From NCBI GenBank assembly GCA_008931825.1, contig QXVZ01018812.1, forward strand, positions 1-64,000: a stretch of DNA of 64,000 nt, in the 5' to 3' direction. The position numbers were made by a program, and so were the translations under genes. How positions within the stretch are numbered: position 1 is the stretch's first letter; every line of letters starts with the position of its first letter. Shown piece by piece: positions 44,961 through 57,600 of the stretch. Under the pieces are notes generated by a model. That model searched no databases and had not been told where the DNA came from. It saw only the letters and a list, made by a program, of their open reading frames with translations. The stretch is from Phallusia fumigata (taxonomy: Eukaryota; Chordata; Ascidiacea; Phlebobranchia; Ascidiidae).

Positions 44961-46699
44961 TCAAAACAGTGTTATAAGCAGGCTTTCTTTTTTTGTTAAA
45001 TTAATTGAAATGACAGTGACATTGGATCCGGAGCGCAACGCCCTTTTGCGTATTTGAGTATATTTAACGGTCTGTCTCCTACACTGCAAACAACAAACAA
45101 CTTTGAAGTGTAGAACGGGAGTTGTCCGGCGTGGATGACAAACGTAGTTACTCGACTTTTCATGTAATTTTGTTTTGAACAAAGAGATTAGATAATGGAT
45201 TACGAGTCGTTTAATGAAATCTTACTCTTTTAAAAGGCCCATTTGAGAAAATCAAGGGCAGTGCAATTGATACTGGAAGTATAAGCACATTGAAAAAAAA
45301 GATCACCAGGTGAAACATTTTATAACGACGGGGTACCATTAAAGAAATCACCAGCTTAAAACAAAACTGCTTAACAAAACTTGCCGTTGCTCGCCTTTGG
45401 TCTTTTACGACGAGACCAGTCATCAACAGAGTTGCACAAGTCTTCATGACAGCAACAGAACCGCTCTATAAAACACAAACAATAACAAACATTTGATCAG
45501 CAAACAGCATACACGTTGCAATCAGGTCGTCGTGTTTATAAAATGTGTGTAGTTTGCCGCGGTACTGTCAGGTCGGTAATGAGATCAGTTGCCTAAAGTA
45601 TTTTAAGACGTACACAAAATGATAAGAAATTGGACCTCGGCGAAACGCAGAAACAAATCTGCTGCATTTGTTAGAATCACCTCGTTGCCGCAGCCAAAAG
45701 CAAAATGCCCGAAGGCGAGTAGGGACTTCGACTTTGTGCCTAAGACTACCCGGCGTGCAACTTTAAACAGCCATTTCGTTGAGTGTCCAAATCACAGTAA
45801 CAGGCTTCAGTGTGGGTGAGTAGTGTTAGTCAGTTAGTAAATAATCATCAACGGAGCTTGACAGTGGCGTTAGCGCAAGTCTAAATCTACTAGGCAAAGC
45901 TGCTATGTTGAGGATAACTTTGTCTCATTAGCACAGAATGCGAAGACGCCCAATTTAAAACACTCGTGCACTGTTACCTACAGTCAAACGATAGTGCAAA
46001 CTGAGCAAACTTGTACTGGGTACGGTTGTTAGAGGAATAAATGTTCACCTTTAGGCGGATTCTTTACTGCTACAGTTGTACATGTAGATGTCTGGCAATA
46101 TCGATACATCAGCTCATTCTTCCGTAAAGATGTAAAGCATCCTTAAAATAAAATACACCTAACACATTTACAGAAAAATTAGGCATTTTCCGTTAAGATT
46201 TAGATCTTCTGTAGGAAACAGTGTTTTTATTAGGATGACTTAATATTTTTACGTGCTAAGCCTTACCTTGTTCAAGGATTGTGATTGTCCCAACCTCCTG
46301 GATCCACGAAATGTAACAAATCTAAACACAAAAGTATGCTTGGCGATTAGTTTTTCCTCGGTAAAATTGGTTGGTCCTGGGTACCACCATGCGGAAGTGT
46401 TTGTAACTTTATTTTTAACACGGGTTTGCAAATACACAAGTTTCTGTAAATTTTGATGTTGTTCTTTCTACAAGTTTAGAACAGTAAAGCGGAAATTCAC
46501 TTAAACAACTTGCATTTTTATATTCCCAGAATGTCTTTAATACCTGTAATTCTGAGCAATTTTCTGTACGGTTTAAAGCAGCAACGTCGGTGCCAGTGTG
46601 TAGATGGCATTGGAAGGTTCGGTTCGCGGCAGCGACGTGGTGAAAGGTTCCCACCCACGCCAATACACATAGCATGAGTTTTAAGCCGACTAGGATCAT
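44961..46699 (-). CDS. Probable single-pass membrane glycoprotein, family unknown (4 exons)
   Basis: The start MILVGLKLMLCVLAWVGTFH is a strong signal peptide, followed by AANRTFQCHLHTGTD. Proposed exons 46501-46699, 46267-46406, 45226-45465 and 44961-45083 join in phase to 233 codons and a stop. The ectodomain has Cys residues and N-glycosylation sequons (ANRT, LNRT, KNAS, TNTS, NFTE). A hydrophobic stretch in exon 3 (MFHLVIFFFNVLILPVSIAL) would span the membrane, followed by a basic tail (FKRCRRQTVKYTQIRKRALR). The acceptors of exons 3 and 4 are strong (tttgtgttttatag, ttgtttgcag). The exon 1 donor is uncertain: 46544 with gtatta is an alternative but breaks the phase with exon 2. The last exon is also open in another frame. 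I do not recognise the family. The small size, signal peptide and short tail recall a receptor or receptor subunit, but this is only a guess. Confidence 0.5.
45619..45819 (+). other. Unassigned open frame ending at a donor site
   Basis: A 66-codon ATG frame on the plus strand (ending ECPNHSNRLQCG) runs into gtgagt at 45815, so it could be a first exon. It lies inside an intron of the minus-strand membrane gene. No family is recognised and no partner exon was found. Confidence 0.2.
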
Positions 46700-47532
46700 T
46701 TTGTTGCTAGATGCGAGATTCAAACGAAACTGGGGTAAAGCATATACCACTTATCAGTGTTTTCGCTTGAAATTTGTGGCCTACAATCGTTAACACCACT
46801 GACACATACAACATAGAAAATCTTGAAGGTTGCACTTGTCTTCGGTTTTTTAGTGAAGTTTGCGGGACTTTATTTAACAGTTACGCCCTATTAGCATTCA
46901 CTGGCGTATTGTAGCCTACGCTGAAACACTTACAAGCCAATCACCAACGTTCTAAACTCCCCTAGGATAACCTTATCAAGTAAAACAAAGCAAGACTTTA
47001 ATAACTCCACTCAGTGTCTCGTGTCTAGTTCAGTCGACTCTAATGCAAGCACAACTGTCGTATCCACGAAGGCAAACTCTCCAATGGGTGGGTTTTACTT
47101 CAACCTGCAAAACACGCAACTAACATAAGTTCGGTTTGCAGTTCTTCGAAGTGATTGGCGGATGTATTATCTCTCCTACCAGACTGGGACGACGATTTCG
47201 CTGAGCAGACAAACACGGAACCGCAATCTGAATGCGGCTTGATCGGTGCTACCAGGGTTTGTACTGTGTGTGAATGCGATTGTCAGGAGTAAATGTCTGT
47301 TGAGAGTCTTAAAACGGTTTCTGCGTTGTAAGGAAAAGATGGATTGGATTTTAGCACACGTAAAAGCAAATAGCAAGATTGTGGAATTTGTACAACCGCC
47401 TCCGTTCGATATACGTGAGAACGTGCGTTTCTGCACAAACACAAGCTTGATAAATATGATGTATATTGATACACTTACGCCTTCCAGTAAACCCTTTTAA
47501 TAAAGCCTAATTTGGCGTTGATAATTACAGCT

Positions 47533-47640
47533 TAATCAAAAACATAACTGTCAGAGGACTTGTATGTAGAGAAAACATTGTATTGTAAACGTTTCGACAC
47601 CTGCTGATTGTACAGTGATGATGACGACAGCGATTGTCAA
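47533..47640. repeat. Dispersed repeat, copy 2
   Basis: Begins taatcaaaaacataactgtc and continues through attgtaaacgtttcgacacc and gtgatgatgacgacagcgat. Related to 1855-1960 and, at its head, to 51606-51645. Confidence 0.6.
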
Positions 47641-48581
47641 TATCGTGTCTTTTGTTCCTAAACTAAAATAGAAAATGTACTTGATTCACTTATATCTATA
47701 GCCAGATTCATATGTCTCATCTGTCTTACGCTATTTCAGACCTTATTTTTTGCCTGTAATTGTTTTCTGTCGTCAACAGCCCTTTCCTGTGCGTATCTTT
47801 CGCGTGGCATAACCGTTCAATTCCTTTTTGTGCCATAGCTACGGTACAGTACATGTTCTGCAATACGAACGAACATCTAGTCCGCATTCTTATAAAAGGT
47901 GTTTTCAAACGTTTATACACACTTCATATACCAGCCTGTTTTATTGAAAGCGTGCGCAGTTAAAGGTTGATAGGAGTGTAAACATCATAAATATGAAACA
48001 GTGTTTGTGCAAAGTACCTAATTATTCCTAGCATTATGTCTGCTCTAATACCATCGAATTTTTTGTATTTTGTTTCTTTTTTTGTTCATTCTATTTGTAT
48101 AAAGTTCAATAAATGTTAAGGAAAGGTTTGTTACCGATCGGAGTAAGTTTGTTGTCATCGGAGAACCAAGATTCCAATCATTTCAGTCCGTACCCGTGAG
48201 AATGTAATATGACAGTATGAAATGTGAACTTTTTTATTTGCCTACAATTGTGCCTAATAGCGAAAAGCCGATGAAGAGTAAGAGGCGGCGGACACACAAC
48301 AAAATTCACGAATTGTGTTCGGTGTACAGGAAAATAAGATAATACTTGGTGATAAAACAATGTTTAACACAATTATTTGCGATTGGTTGACGTACGTACT
48401 GGTTGGATAATCAGCATCTACAAGTTACAAAGTATAAACACAGGCTAGCGATGGGCTTCACGATTAAAAGTCGTAATATGTGGAATAAAATGATTTCACA
48501 GTGATCTAAAATGACAGTGAAGACAAGACAACAAATAAAAGTACATTTACGCCTATTAACTAACAAAAGCATGATAACGGG

Positions 48582-48587
48582 TTTATT
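48582..48587 (-). promoter_or_regulatory. Candidate poly(A) signal of the NlpC/P60-like gene (AATAAA)
   Basis: TTTATT on the plus strand is AATAAA on the minus strand, about 70 bp beyond the stop codon of the minus-strand gene. Confidence 0.5.
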
Positions 48588-48657
48588 AGTTTTTTAGTCA
48601 ATTCGAAAACATTGTTCGATGCGAGCACCTATTAAGTAGCCTGCTTTACAACCCCAC

Positions 48658-51600
48658 CTAGCGACCACCGCTTTCGAGTCTTAACTCCGTTAGGGCGCGC
48701 TCAAGAGCACGGTGAGCCACCCGGTCTGCCACGCGATTAGAATTGCTTTCCAACGTTGTTTGCAAAGAAACGTACGTTGCAACACTGCCAGGGCGTTTTC
48801 GCAAACGCTGTACTTGCTTTTCTGTTGTAAAATAATACGCCGATTTGGTTGATGGATTTTCGGTTTTGATGCAGTCGTTTGGTATCTTCGGTGTTTCCTT
48901 GGGGGTTGGCAAGACAATTTCACTATTCTTTACAATTTTCTGTGACATAGTGCCGTGCAAGCTAGCCGAATTAGCAAAAGATAGAAATTTTATAGGCTTG
49001 TCCTTGAAAATAACATCCGCGGCATTTGACTCGGCGCAAGGTAATGGAATTCCTTCCCTGTGGTGTTTAGCGACGTCTAGCGGAAATGTGGTTGAACGGT
49101 TTTCGTCGCAAGGGGTCGAGGAAGAACACGGGTCCTCGTCACTAGCATCTGCCAGACATAATATAGTTTCATTAGTTCGCAAAATTGGTGTTTGACCACA
49201 CAATGCTAAAATTTATTATTAGATCCATTTTCAAATACGTTTCGGTCGGCTTCAGGCTTTCAAATTAATTTTGATTTTGAATAATTGTCCTGATAAAAAG
49301 GACTACTGGGACTTTAATATCGCTGATAATGTCGTCAAGCTGTCTACATAAAAATGCTTACGTTTTATTCCAGTGTTGTGGCAGTTCTATTTGGAGTTAG
49401 AAATGTACCTAATGGTTATGTTTGTGTTAAAAACACATCAACACCGTAGAATAGATGTTGAGCTATGAACGTAAACGACTTAAAGCGAACAGGCACATTA
49501 CATGACTGGGCCACCTCGATATTTTAAATGTCAAAATATATCGTCACGAAACATTGGCACGTCACACCTTCGGCGTCGGACATCTCCTCCCCGTTCCGCA
49601 TGACCTCTTCCTCCGTCACGCCCGGCTGCCCCTGGTAGAAAACCGATTTCTTGGTAGGTCGAAAGTTGCCACGTCCCTTCCACGTGTGCTGGGAGCAGAA
49701 GCTGCGCGCCCAGGTTCGAGAACAAAGAAACAAAAGTTAGGCGGGGAGTGAGGGGGGGGGGGTCAAAAGCCGAATGATGTCACAATCCCCCCACGCGTTA
49801 CGCAAACGCGCACGACAAAGGAAGGGGGGCCTTTGTGCGCCTCAATCGACGAAAGGCCGTCGCCGCGCTTGAATGAATATGAGTGGTTTCGCGCCAAGCG
49901 GTTGGATCACGTGAGTGATGTTTTGTGACGCGTCGCGTGATTTGGTTCTCTTTTAATACTGGGCAAAGGGGTTTGGGGTGAGGGGTGGAGATGTTTTCCG
50001 CGCCCTAGGCAAATTTAGGTGAGTTCAAAATAGTTACAGTTTCCTCAACTAAATCAACGTTCGCTTTTTGCACAAGATCCACAGATCCTTTAACGTGAAC
50101 TGGAACATAAAAAATTTTCACCAAATTTTGTTTGTAACATACCGTTTTAAAAGGATTGTCATGTCATGACAAAAAACCCTTCGTGGGCTTTGCTATGATT
50201 AGCAACCACGTCGCATTGTGATGTGTTCTCACAAAATAACAAAAATCTTGCAGCGAACCACTTTTCAATTTTTCCTTACCGTATAACCACGCGTTATTAG
50301 AAATTATGATTACATTCGCGTTTTAAAGCGTTCAGCTGCGGGATATTTACCCAGCAGGGCTTAAGATAATGGTCAGGAATAATAATTACGGGTAAATTAG
50401 CTCCACAAGTACCTAGACTCTAAAAGCTGGTAACCTCAAGTGAACCCGGGTGCATAAACATGGCGGCCTATCATCGGCGCAATCTTGCGTCCGATAACAA
50501 GTAGGGCGAAGATGGCATAGAAGCGTCTATAGCGTCACATGAGACACAACGTTAAAATCTGACTGACTTCACAGGGCATTGAAGCTAGTTTCGTGCGCGT
50601 TTTTTCACGCTTTCTGTCTGTAGGTGCTTTATTTTGCTGATACCTTATCGACCTACTGGTAAAATTTAGATTAAAATCGCAACAATTTAACTCCGGCCTG
50701 GGTTTTTAAGAAAACCTCACAGAAAAAACGTGGACAAATGGACATTGGGTGTAAATAGTATCAACTTAGTAGAGGTACACATACCATAATTATCTGCAAA
50801 ACATCGTTTCGACAGGCGCTGTTATCATTGCTAGGGATTATCCCACTGCACCAAGAAAGATGAAAGTCGTTTTTTTTTTAGACGCAATGTAACGCACGGT
50901 TTCAGATTAGGCATGGTTAAAATAAACACGCAATGCCATCTGTCAAACTTCGCGTAGATGCAAAGGCGACTGTGGAAGATGTAGCAGGTGTTGCGCAAGA
51001 TCCATGCTAACCTGCCTGGAAACGCTTTCGAAAAATGTACTCTTCTAAAAACATTACACTTGAGAAAATATTAAGCCGTCGACAACAAAACAATATTTAG
51101 TTGGGTTAAGGTTTTAAGGTTTTTGATGTCCATCTGTTTCACCCAGCCCCGGGAAGAAACTATAAACCAATTTTTGCAAACTCAACAAAAGAGAGAAGCA
51201 TTCTATCTTTACATCTATTTATTGCTGTTTGCGCCACAACCATCAATTCGTATCCAATTTTCATAACTGCCTTTGTCAGTGGTGCTCGCTCGAATTACTG
51301 CAGAGCCCATAAAGCCAATAATTCAGGGGTTCCTGGGCCCAAGCATTCAAACCGCGCTTAAGTTTATTGTCCCGGAGTAAGTCACCGTGCCCATCACCAG
51401 CTCTGCACGCAACATTTCGCGGGATCTCAGTTTTTCCACGGTTAGTTTAGGCAAGACGGTAAACAAGCTACATACAAGGTTCTATGTGCGTTTTGTGCCT
51501 TCGTATCGGTCGGTTGCACGATTGTGTGGATGGACCAGCCAGCGCTGCACACGTAACGGTATAGGAGTTCTTATTTGGCAAACCAATAAATAGCCATTTT

Positions 51601-54600
51601 GAATGTCTAATCAAAAACATAACTGTCAGAAAGCTTGTATCTCGCCACCTTTGATATCGTCTTAAAAAAGTAGTTTTTTAGGCTATCGTCCAATATCGTC
51701 CTGGTGCCTAGATATCAAAATACGAAAACATTCTATACCACCCCTGCAGTAAAAACTCCAATCTTTGTATTCTGGCGAACGGTGTTAGGGGATAAAATGT
51801 TTTTGCTGAACAATACCCGTGTCCTATTGCCCAATACGCGCTCAAATCTTTCACGGCGTCTAAGTGAAGCTATGGCGCCAATGACCTTAGGTTGAGGTAC
51901 AGCTTGATCAAAAGTTTGAAAATTGCGTTACATAGAAGCGCAACATGGTAATTACCTTTTAACAATCCAAACCACACCTGGTTTCACTCTCGGAGGAAGA
52001 ATACATATTTTTTCGCGTTATGAAGCAGGTGCACAGATTCCCGACCCATAGAAAGTTTACCTCAATTTCCGTCGATAATTCGATCAACAGGGGCCGGATA
52101 TTGGGTACTCGGGGTCACGGGTGCCTGCCCCTTTAGGCCCCCGATTGGCAACATGGGCAGCGACTCGAAACGCTAAGTAAATTACGACGGAGTAGGCCTC
52201 GAAAAAATGGACAAAGGAATCGTTGGGCGAAGGGCGGGACCAAGGAACACATTGTAAGAGACCAGGTGCGGTACTTTGGGTGGTAACATGGCGCTGAGTT
52301 GTTTGACGCATAGATTGTCGACAGACCGTATAAAATTGACTAGGGTGCGTCTGGGTAGACGTCTTGGCTACGTGACTTGACAAAAACATGCGGTTATTCC
52401 CAAAACAATGTTTTTGTTTAAAGAGAAATACTTTGTTTATTATATTAGGTCTTTTTTGTTTGTTGGACACTGCCTGAAGCCGCTTTGTACAGCTTCCTTT
52501 GGTACAAGGTTAAAATGTGTTTCATAATATTAACAAAGTTGGGAACAAGGCATAGATGGTACTGGTTAGAGTGAAATAAATATACGGTTGGAGGGATAAA
52601 AAGTATCATTTAATTGACTCGCGAAGTGGTGAAAACAAAAACATTTCAACAAAGCATTTACACCAAATCTAACCTCCAGATTTTCCTCTCCTTACAACTA
52701 CTTAATTAAGTACACGTCTTAAAATGTGTGGTAAACACAACCCCGAAAATCGATAAAAAACGCGGGAGTAAGAACCCGGACAAAAAACGAAGGAATTTCT
52801 TTGTCCGAAAATTCAAAAAACGCATCATCCTTTGTCCAGCGTAATCGAACTCTATTATTTTGGGGGTGAGGGGGTGGAGAAAGTGAATCTCACAATTACA
52901 CGCGCCCAAAAGACTGAAACCCCCAAGGGGTGTGACGGTTCCCATTCGCTGTGAAATTTGTTTAAAAAATGGCTGTATGGCTAAATTTAAACCGTGAATT
53001 GTGAATCTGTGTTTAACCGTACGTCGTTGTTTTTAGTAGGACTAGAAGGTGTGCTAAAAAAAGAAACTGCGGTGTGCCCCGTAAAAAGAGTGAAAACGAA
53101 TTTTTACACCTTAGGAGCACAGTCAACGGTCTTGTTGCATTTTACATTGGTTTGGTTTTTGTCGCTATTAAGGACATTATTTGTTTCTCGAATTTGTGAT
53201 TGTACCACATTGATGTGGAGCAAAAAGGGCTCCCAGAACGGTTTTTTGTTCCTCTCAGTCTCCGAAGGCTGACGTTTTGATGCAACCTATTTTTACTTGT
53301 TTAAGTCATGTTCAGTAACGATAGTTTCTATCCAACGCTCTGCGATAAGTAATTTTCCTAAACCTCCCAAAATACAAGAGCTGGCGATTTTTATGAAATC
53401 GAGAACTTACAATCTCCCATTTAACAGAACAACTTTCAACACATAAGCATTGTACCTTACCTGCGACACGTTCCTTGCAACCAGGTATCAATGGATCTGA
53501 AGTGGTAACGCATACTGTGGTACGACGTGCTTTCAAACTTGTACGAATCAAAAATCTGAAAACACAAACCCATTTTAGACCAAACATGTCCAGAACAAAG
53601 AAATGCTGTTCTGGCCATGTATAGTGCAAACATGGAAAATAGTTGTTACATCGTTGTAGCCGTAAAAAATCAAGGTTAAACAATGTTTTTCTTAACTATT
53701 GCGCAAAAATGATTTTACGCTTTACACAACCAAGGTATTTTTATGGCTGGTAACTTATTGGCGTTGTTAAGTTGTATTTCAAAAATTGTAATTTCATCGT
53801 CGGTGGTCGCAACAACGCGCGCATTTCTTTGCTGGCAAATGCTTTTTGGACTTGAAATCTTTAATTTGACAACCCGTAATAGTCTACTAAGTTGTAGTTG
53901 CTCTAATTCTTATCCATAGGAAAAACAAAACTGGGTTTTATACCAACAATTTAACCACTGCACAGGGGTCGCATTAACCACTTGACCTTTTCGCTGGATA
54001 AAAGCATGATGCAAGTTGATGTATAAGCGACGAAATAAGGGAAAAAGCTTTTCCATCGAGTGAAATTCATCACAGTATTTTGGGTTAACTTACAATTGCA
54101 CAACTGGGGTGATTCCCCAAGTTAGTTGGACGACATAAAACAGCTTCCCTAGGTAGGTTTATGGTTTGCGCGGGTTATCGCTTCTGTTCATACACGTCAC
54201 GCAACCAGTAATTCTAACGATCAACCGGTGATCTGTAAAAATTCCGCTGAGGGCACAGGTAACACAAAACAACTTTGGGGGGCACGCGAGTCATCGAAAT
54301 CGTAAACTAAACGGTTGTAGTTGGTTGTTAACAAATGGACGAACAGTACACCAGTTCTTTTCAATTCATATGTTTTGTATTTTAAAGAATTGTGATTAAA
54401 GTTTTGACAGTTTTTGTTGCGTCGTCATTCATGGCAGAATAATTGATAGGACCCCTGATATTAAGGCACCAATTTTTAGACGAACATATCATATTCCAAA
54501 GGACGAATTCCAGCGCCTTTGCTGGAACTAATTAAAACCACTAACTGTAGAACTGTTAAATATTGGTATAGTTCGACCATTTAAACAATCAGTTAAAAAG

Positions 54601-57600
54601 TTCATCCAAACGACCTTAGAACCAAAGAGAAATTTTAGCCTATCAGAAAAACTATTTTGGCGCGTTTATTTAGACACAATTCACATACAAAAGAATAGCT
54701 TTTGGGGACAAACCAACGTTTACGACCATTGAGGTTATTTTAAAAGTACCGCTCTAACAGTTTAAAAGTACTTTCTCAGCACAATTGCAAAACGAATACA
54801 GGTTGTCCACAAAATTGAAGGCGCCATTGAGGCAAGATATGTATGGACAGGCGCGCCATAAATTTTGTCAGAAATAGCACTTTAAAAACGAAACGCTAGG
54901 CTTGGCAATATTCAGTTTAACAAAGCCGCACAAAAGACGGCCGCTACGCCTGAAAAATCCCGGAAATTGTCTAACAGTTGAGGCCAGTGCCGTCTATTCA
55001 CAAACCGCGCCCGGTTTACTTTCATTGGCCACTCTCTTTGTTCATAAAAGGACTTGGGTTCCGATAAAATAATAAAAATGGGCAAGGCGAGAGAGCGCGT
55101 AAGTATAATACAAGCGTAGCGATTTTAACAAATTTTGCTGTTGTATTTGACACTCTTTACTTTATTTTAAAGAGAATACCGATTTTATTTTTCATGTTTG
55201 TGACTTTAGATGTCTGGCAGGTCGTTAAGCAGTGATTTAAATTTCGGGTTTCAATGTCCCTGCAAAGGTCAGCATGGCCCGCTATTTTCACCCTATCTTG
55301 GCAAAAATTACAAATCCAAGTTATAAAAAGAACGCCCAAAAATAAGCACAACCACCTTGCCACTTCATCGTCATTTGCCCATTGTCATTGTCACGTGTCG
55401 GGCCAAGTCAATCCAGCGTGACCGACCTGACAATAAAACCCCTAAAAACCGAATTCGTGCGTTTTCGCTCATGTGCTTGGTGACAATTGACGTCACTTGC
55501 TACCAAAAAAAACAAGATCTAAATTAGTGCCGTTTACGTCATAAGTGGACACGGCAGATCCACGCCATTAAATCAACAATACACGCGAAAATCGTTGCTA
55601 AAACTGTACATAGTTACAGCGTGAACGGTACGACATATGATAGTGCTGCAAGAGTGCAAAAACCTTAACATCACATCAACGCCAATAGCATTTTTAATGT
55701 GCTTTTGTGGCAAGCGTTTGTGGAAATTGTAAAGATACCTTAAAAAAGTATCTGCTGGAATCAATTTTATAACCCCGTGTTGCATAACGCGGACCGCTCT
55801 AAAATTCGTCCAATTTCAAAATTCGGTGTAAAACCTACTTCGTACTGGCATGTTTTTGTAAGGAAGTTTGCTTTTGCTTCTGCAGGAAAAACATGTTTAT
55901 TTGGGCCAGAATCATGTGAGTCACGGGGCTGACCTTTACGTCGCTACTATCTTTAGGTAAAAACAGCTTGTTTCTGTGCCTGGGTTACAACACATATCTT
56001 CGAAAAACCCCAAACTTACCCGAACCCCATGCGTTTGATGATAATTTTATCAACCAAAACTGTAACCTTAACTGTGCCGTTGCGTAGAACTGCGTTCGAG
56101 TCACTGGACAGCGAACGACAAGTTTCAAATCACCGATTTTTATGGCACGTAAAAAATAAATTTAGTTGTGGAAATAAGGCTTTCGTGCGTCTAGTTTATA
56201 TTCGGAGAGCCAGTGCAGCATTTCGTTGTCAAAAAGGCCACCAGCCAAACTGGAGATTTATTAAAAATTCTGATACAATAGTCTTTTGTGAAGATGATTT
56301 GTTTGCGATTCGGAAGTTCTTCTCACTGTTGGTGGTCTATTGTCTATTTTTTTTAATTCTTGAAGGCCCGAACATCACAATAACGGATTGTGATTCAACT
56401 CATTTTGTTGACGTTTCATAAAAATATATTTAATTTCACGTTTTTCGATTTTGGGGAGTGGGTCACTTACAATTCGGTTCGTCTGTTTCTGACATTTCTA
56501 GCGTCAAGGGGAATTTAGCAAAGACCTCGTCATAGTCGGGCCACATATTTGAGTAATTTGACGACAATCTAAAAATAAGAACCTGAACTTTTCCCTTGTG
56601 CCACCTCGCTCCGATAGTTTTAGTCCCGTCACCGACCCACACTTCAACGTGTACAACATCATGGAGTTGACATCGCACTGCGAAATATTCAACTTGTAAA
56701 CGCCACAACATAAACCATGTATGGGTAATGATTCTACGTGGGTTTAAAGCAGGGGTTGGCAATTCTTTTAGCACGCCTGCCAAATTGGATAAGCGGTCGT
56801 GTAAGTGCGGACAAGAACCACTAAATCACACACGCGTGTGTGGCAAAAGCACAAGAGAAAATTATGTTGGGTTAATGCAGTTGTCATAACTTCTGATGGG
56901 CCAAAATAATGGGCCCGATTATGACTAAAACGTCATTTATAAACCGGCATGAACCTTTAACTACATTGAACTTAACTAATTTGCAGTTTATTGTTGTTAT
57001 TGCTGACAGCCCGAAACTCGCATGGATTCTTTTGTAAGTCTGTAATGTATTTACTGATGGTGTGTTAACGCGTATTAAAAACGACCAAGACCTTTCAAAC
57101 AAAGAGAAATGCAGGAAAAAGGTATTTTGGATGTTATGAGCCTGATTTATGAGTCAAAACATTTCTTAGATGTGCACATATGAGAACGGCCAATTATTGA
57201 TGTTTGAGACTAAAATAGAAAAGAAAGTGTTTTAGTTTCACTTTGTTAATTTATGAGAAAACGTATGTTGTTTACCATGTGCTTATTTCAATACAGACGC
57301 CTTTTGATCTGGTAATACAGTATTTCTTTTTGTTTTGGGTCAACGCGTGATAATTTGGCAAACTTAATGTTAGAACAAAGTCCATAAAATGATCAATCCC
57401 TTTACTCATGACAGTAAAGGAGATTTTGGTGTTGTCATACACAATCGGGTAAGTCTTTATATCCTACCACAAGTTGGGTTATTCTACAGTAGATTTCATT
57501 TTGTGCAATTCAATGCTAATGTTGAAAACAATTATCCAAGGTACTTTTGCGCTAGAGTTTGCTTAGATTCGCTTCGTTATACCATTGGAGAAATTAAGTC

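Larger units (their letters stand above)
46700..48657. other. Region between the two minus-strand genes
   Basis: Contains the upstream region of the membrane gene, a dispersed repeat at 47533-47640 and the NlpC/P60-like gene's 3' end. A plus-strand frame at 47246-47500 (ATG at 47338, ending TLTPSSKPF) lacks a recognised family and clear splice partners. Confidence 0.45.

Noticed and set aside
48845-49195. 116-codon plus-strand frame
   Set aside because: It is the antisense shadow of the last exon of the NlpC/P60-like gene.
49531-49725. Gly/Arg-rich minus-strand frame
   Set aside because: Another frame of the same DNA (FCSQHTWKGRGNF) joins in phase to both neighbouring exons.
52084-52470. 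128-codon minus-strand frame as an exon of the NlpC/P60-like gene
   Set aside because: The flanking exons 53461 and 49701 join directly in phase with conserved sequence across the junction.
56752-56800. Complete hAT element
   Set aside because: Only a left-end-like CAGGGGTTGGCAA was seen. No inverted right end or target duplication was found.
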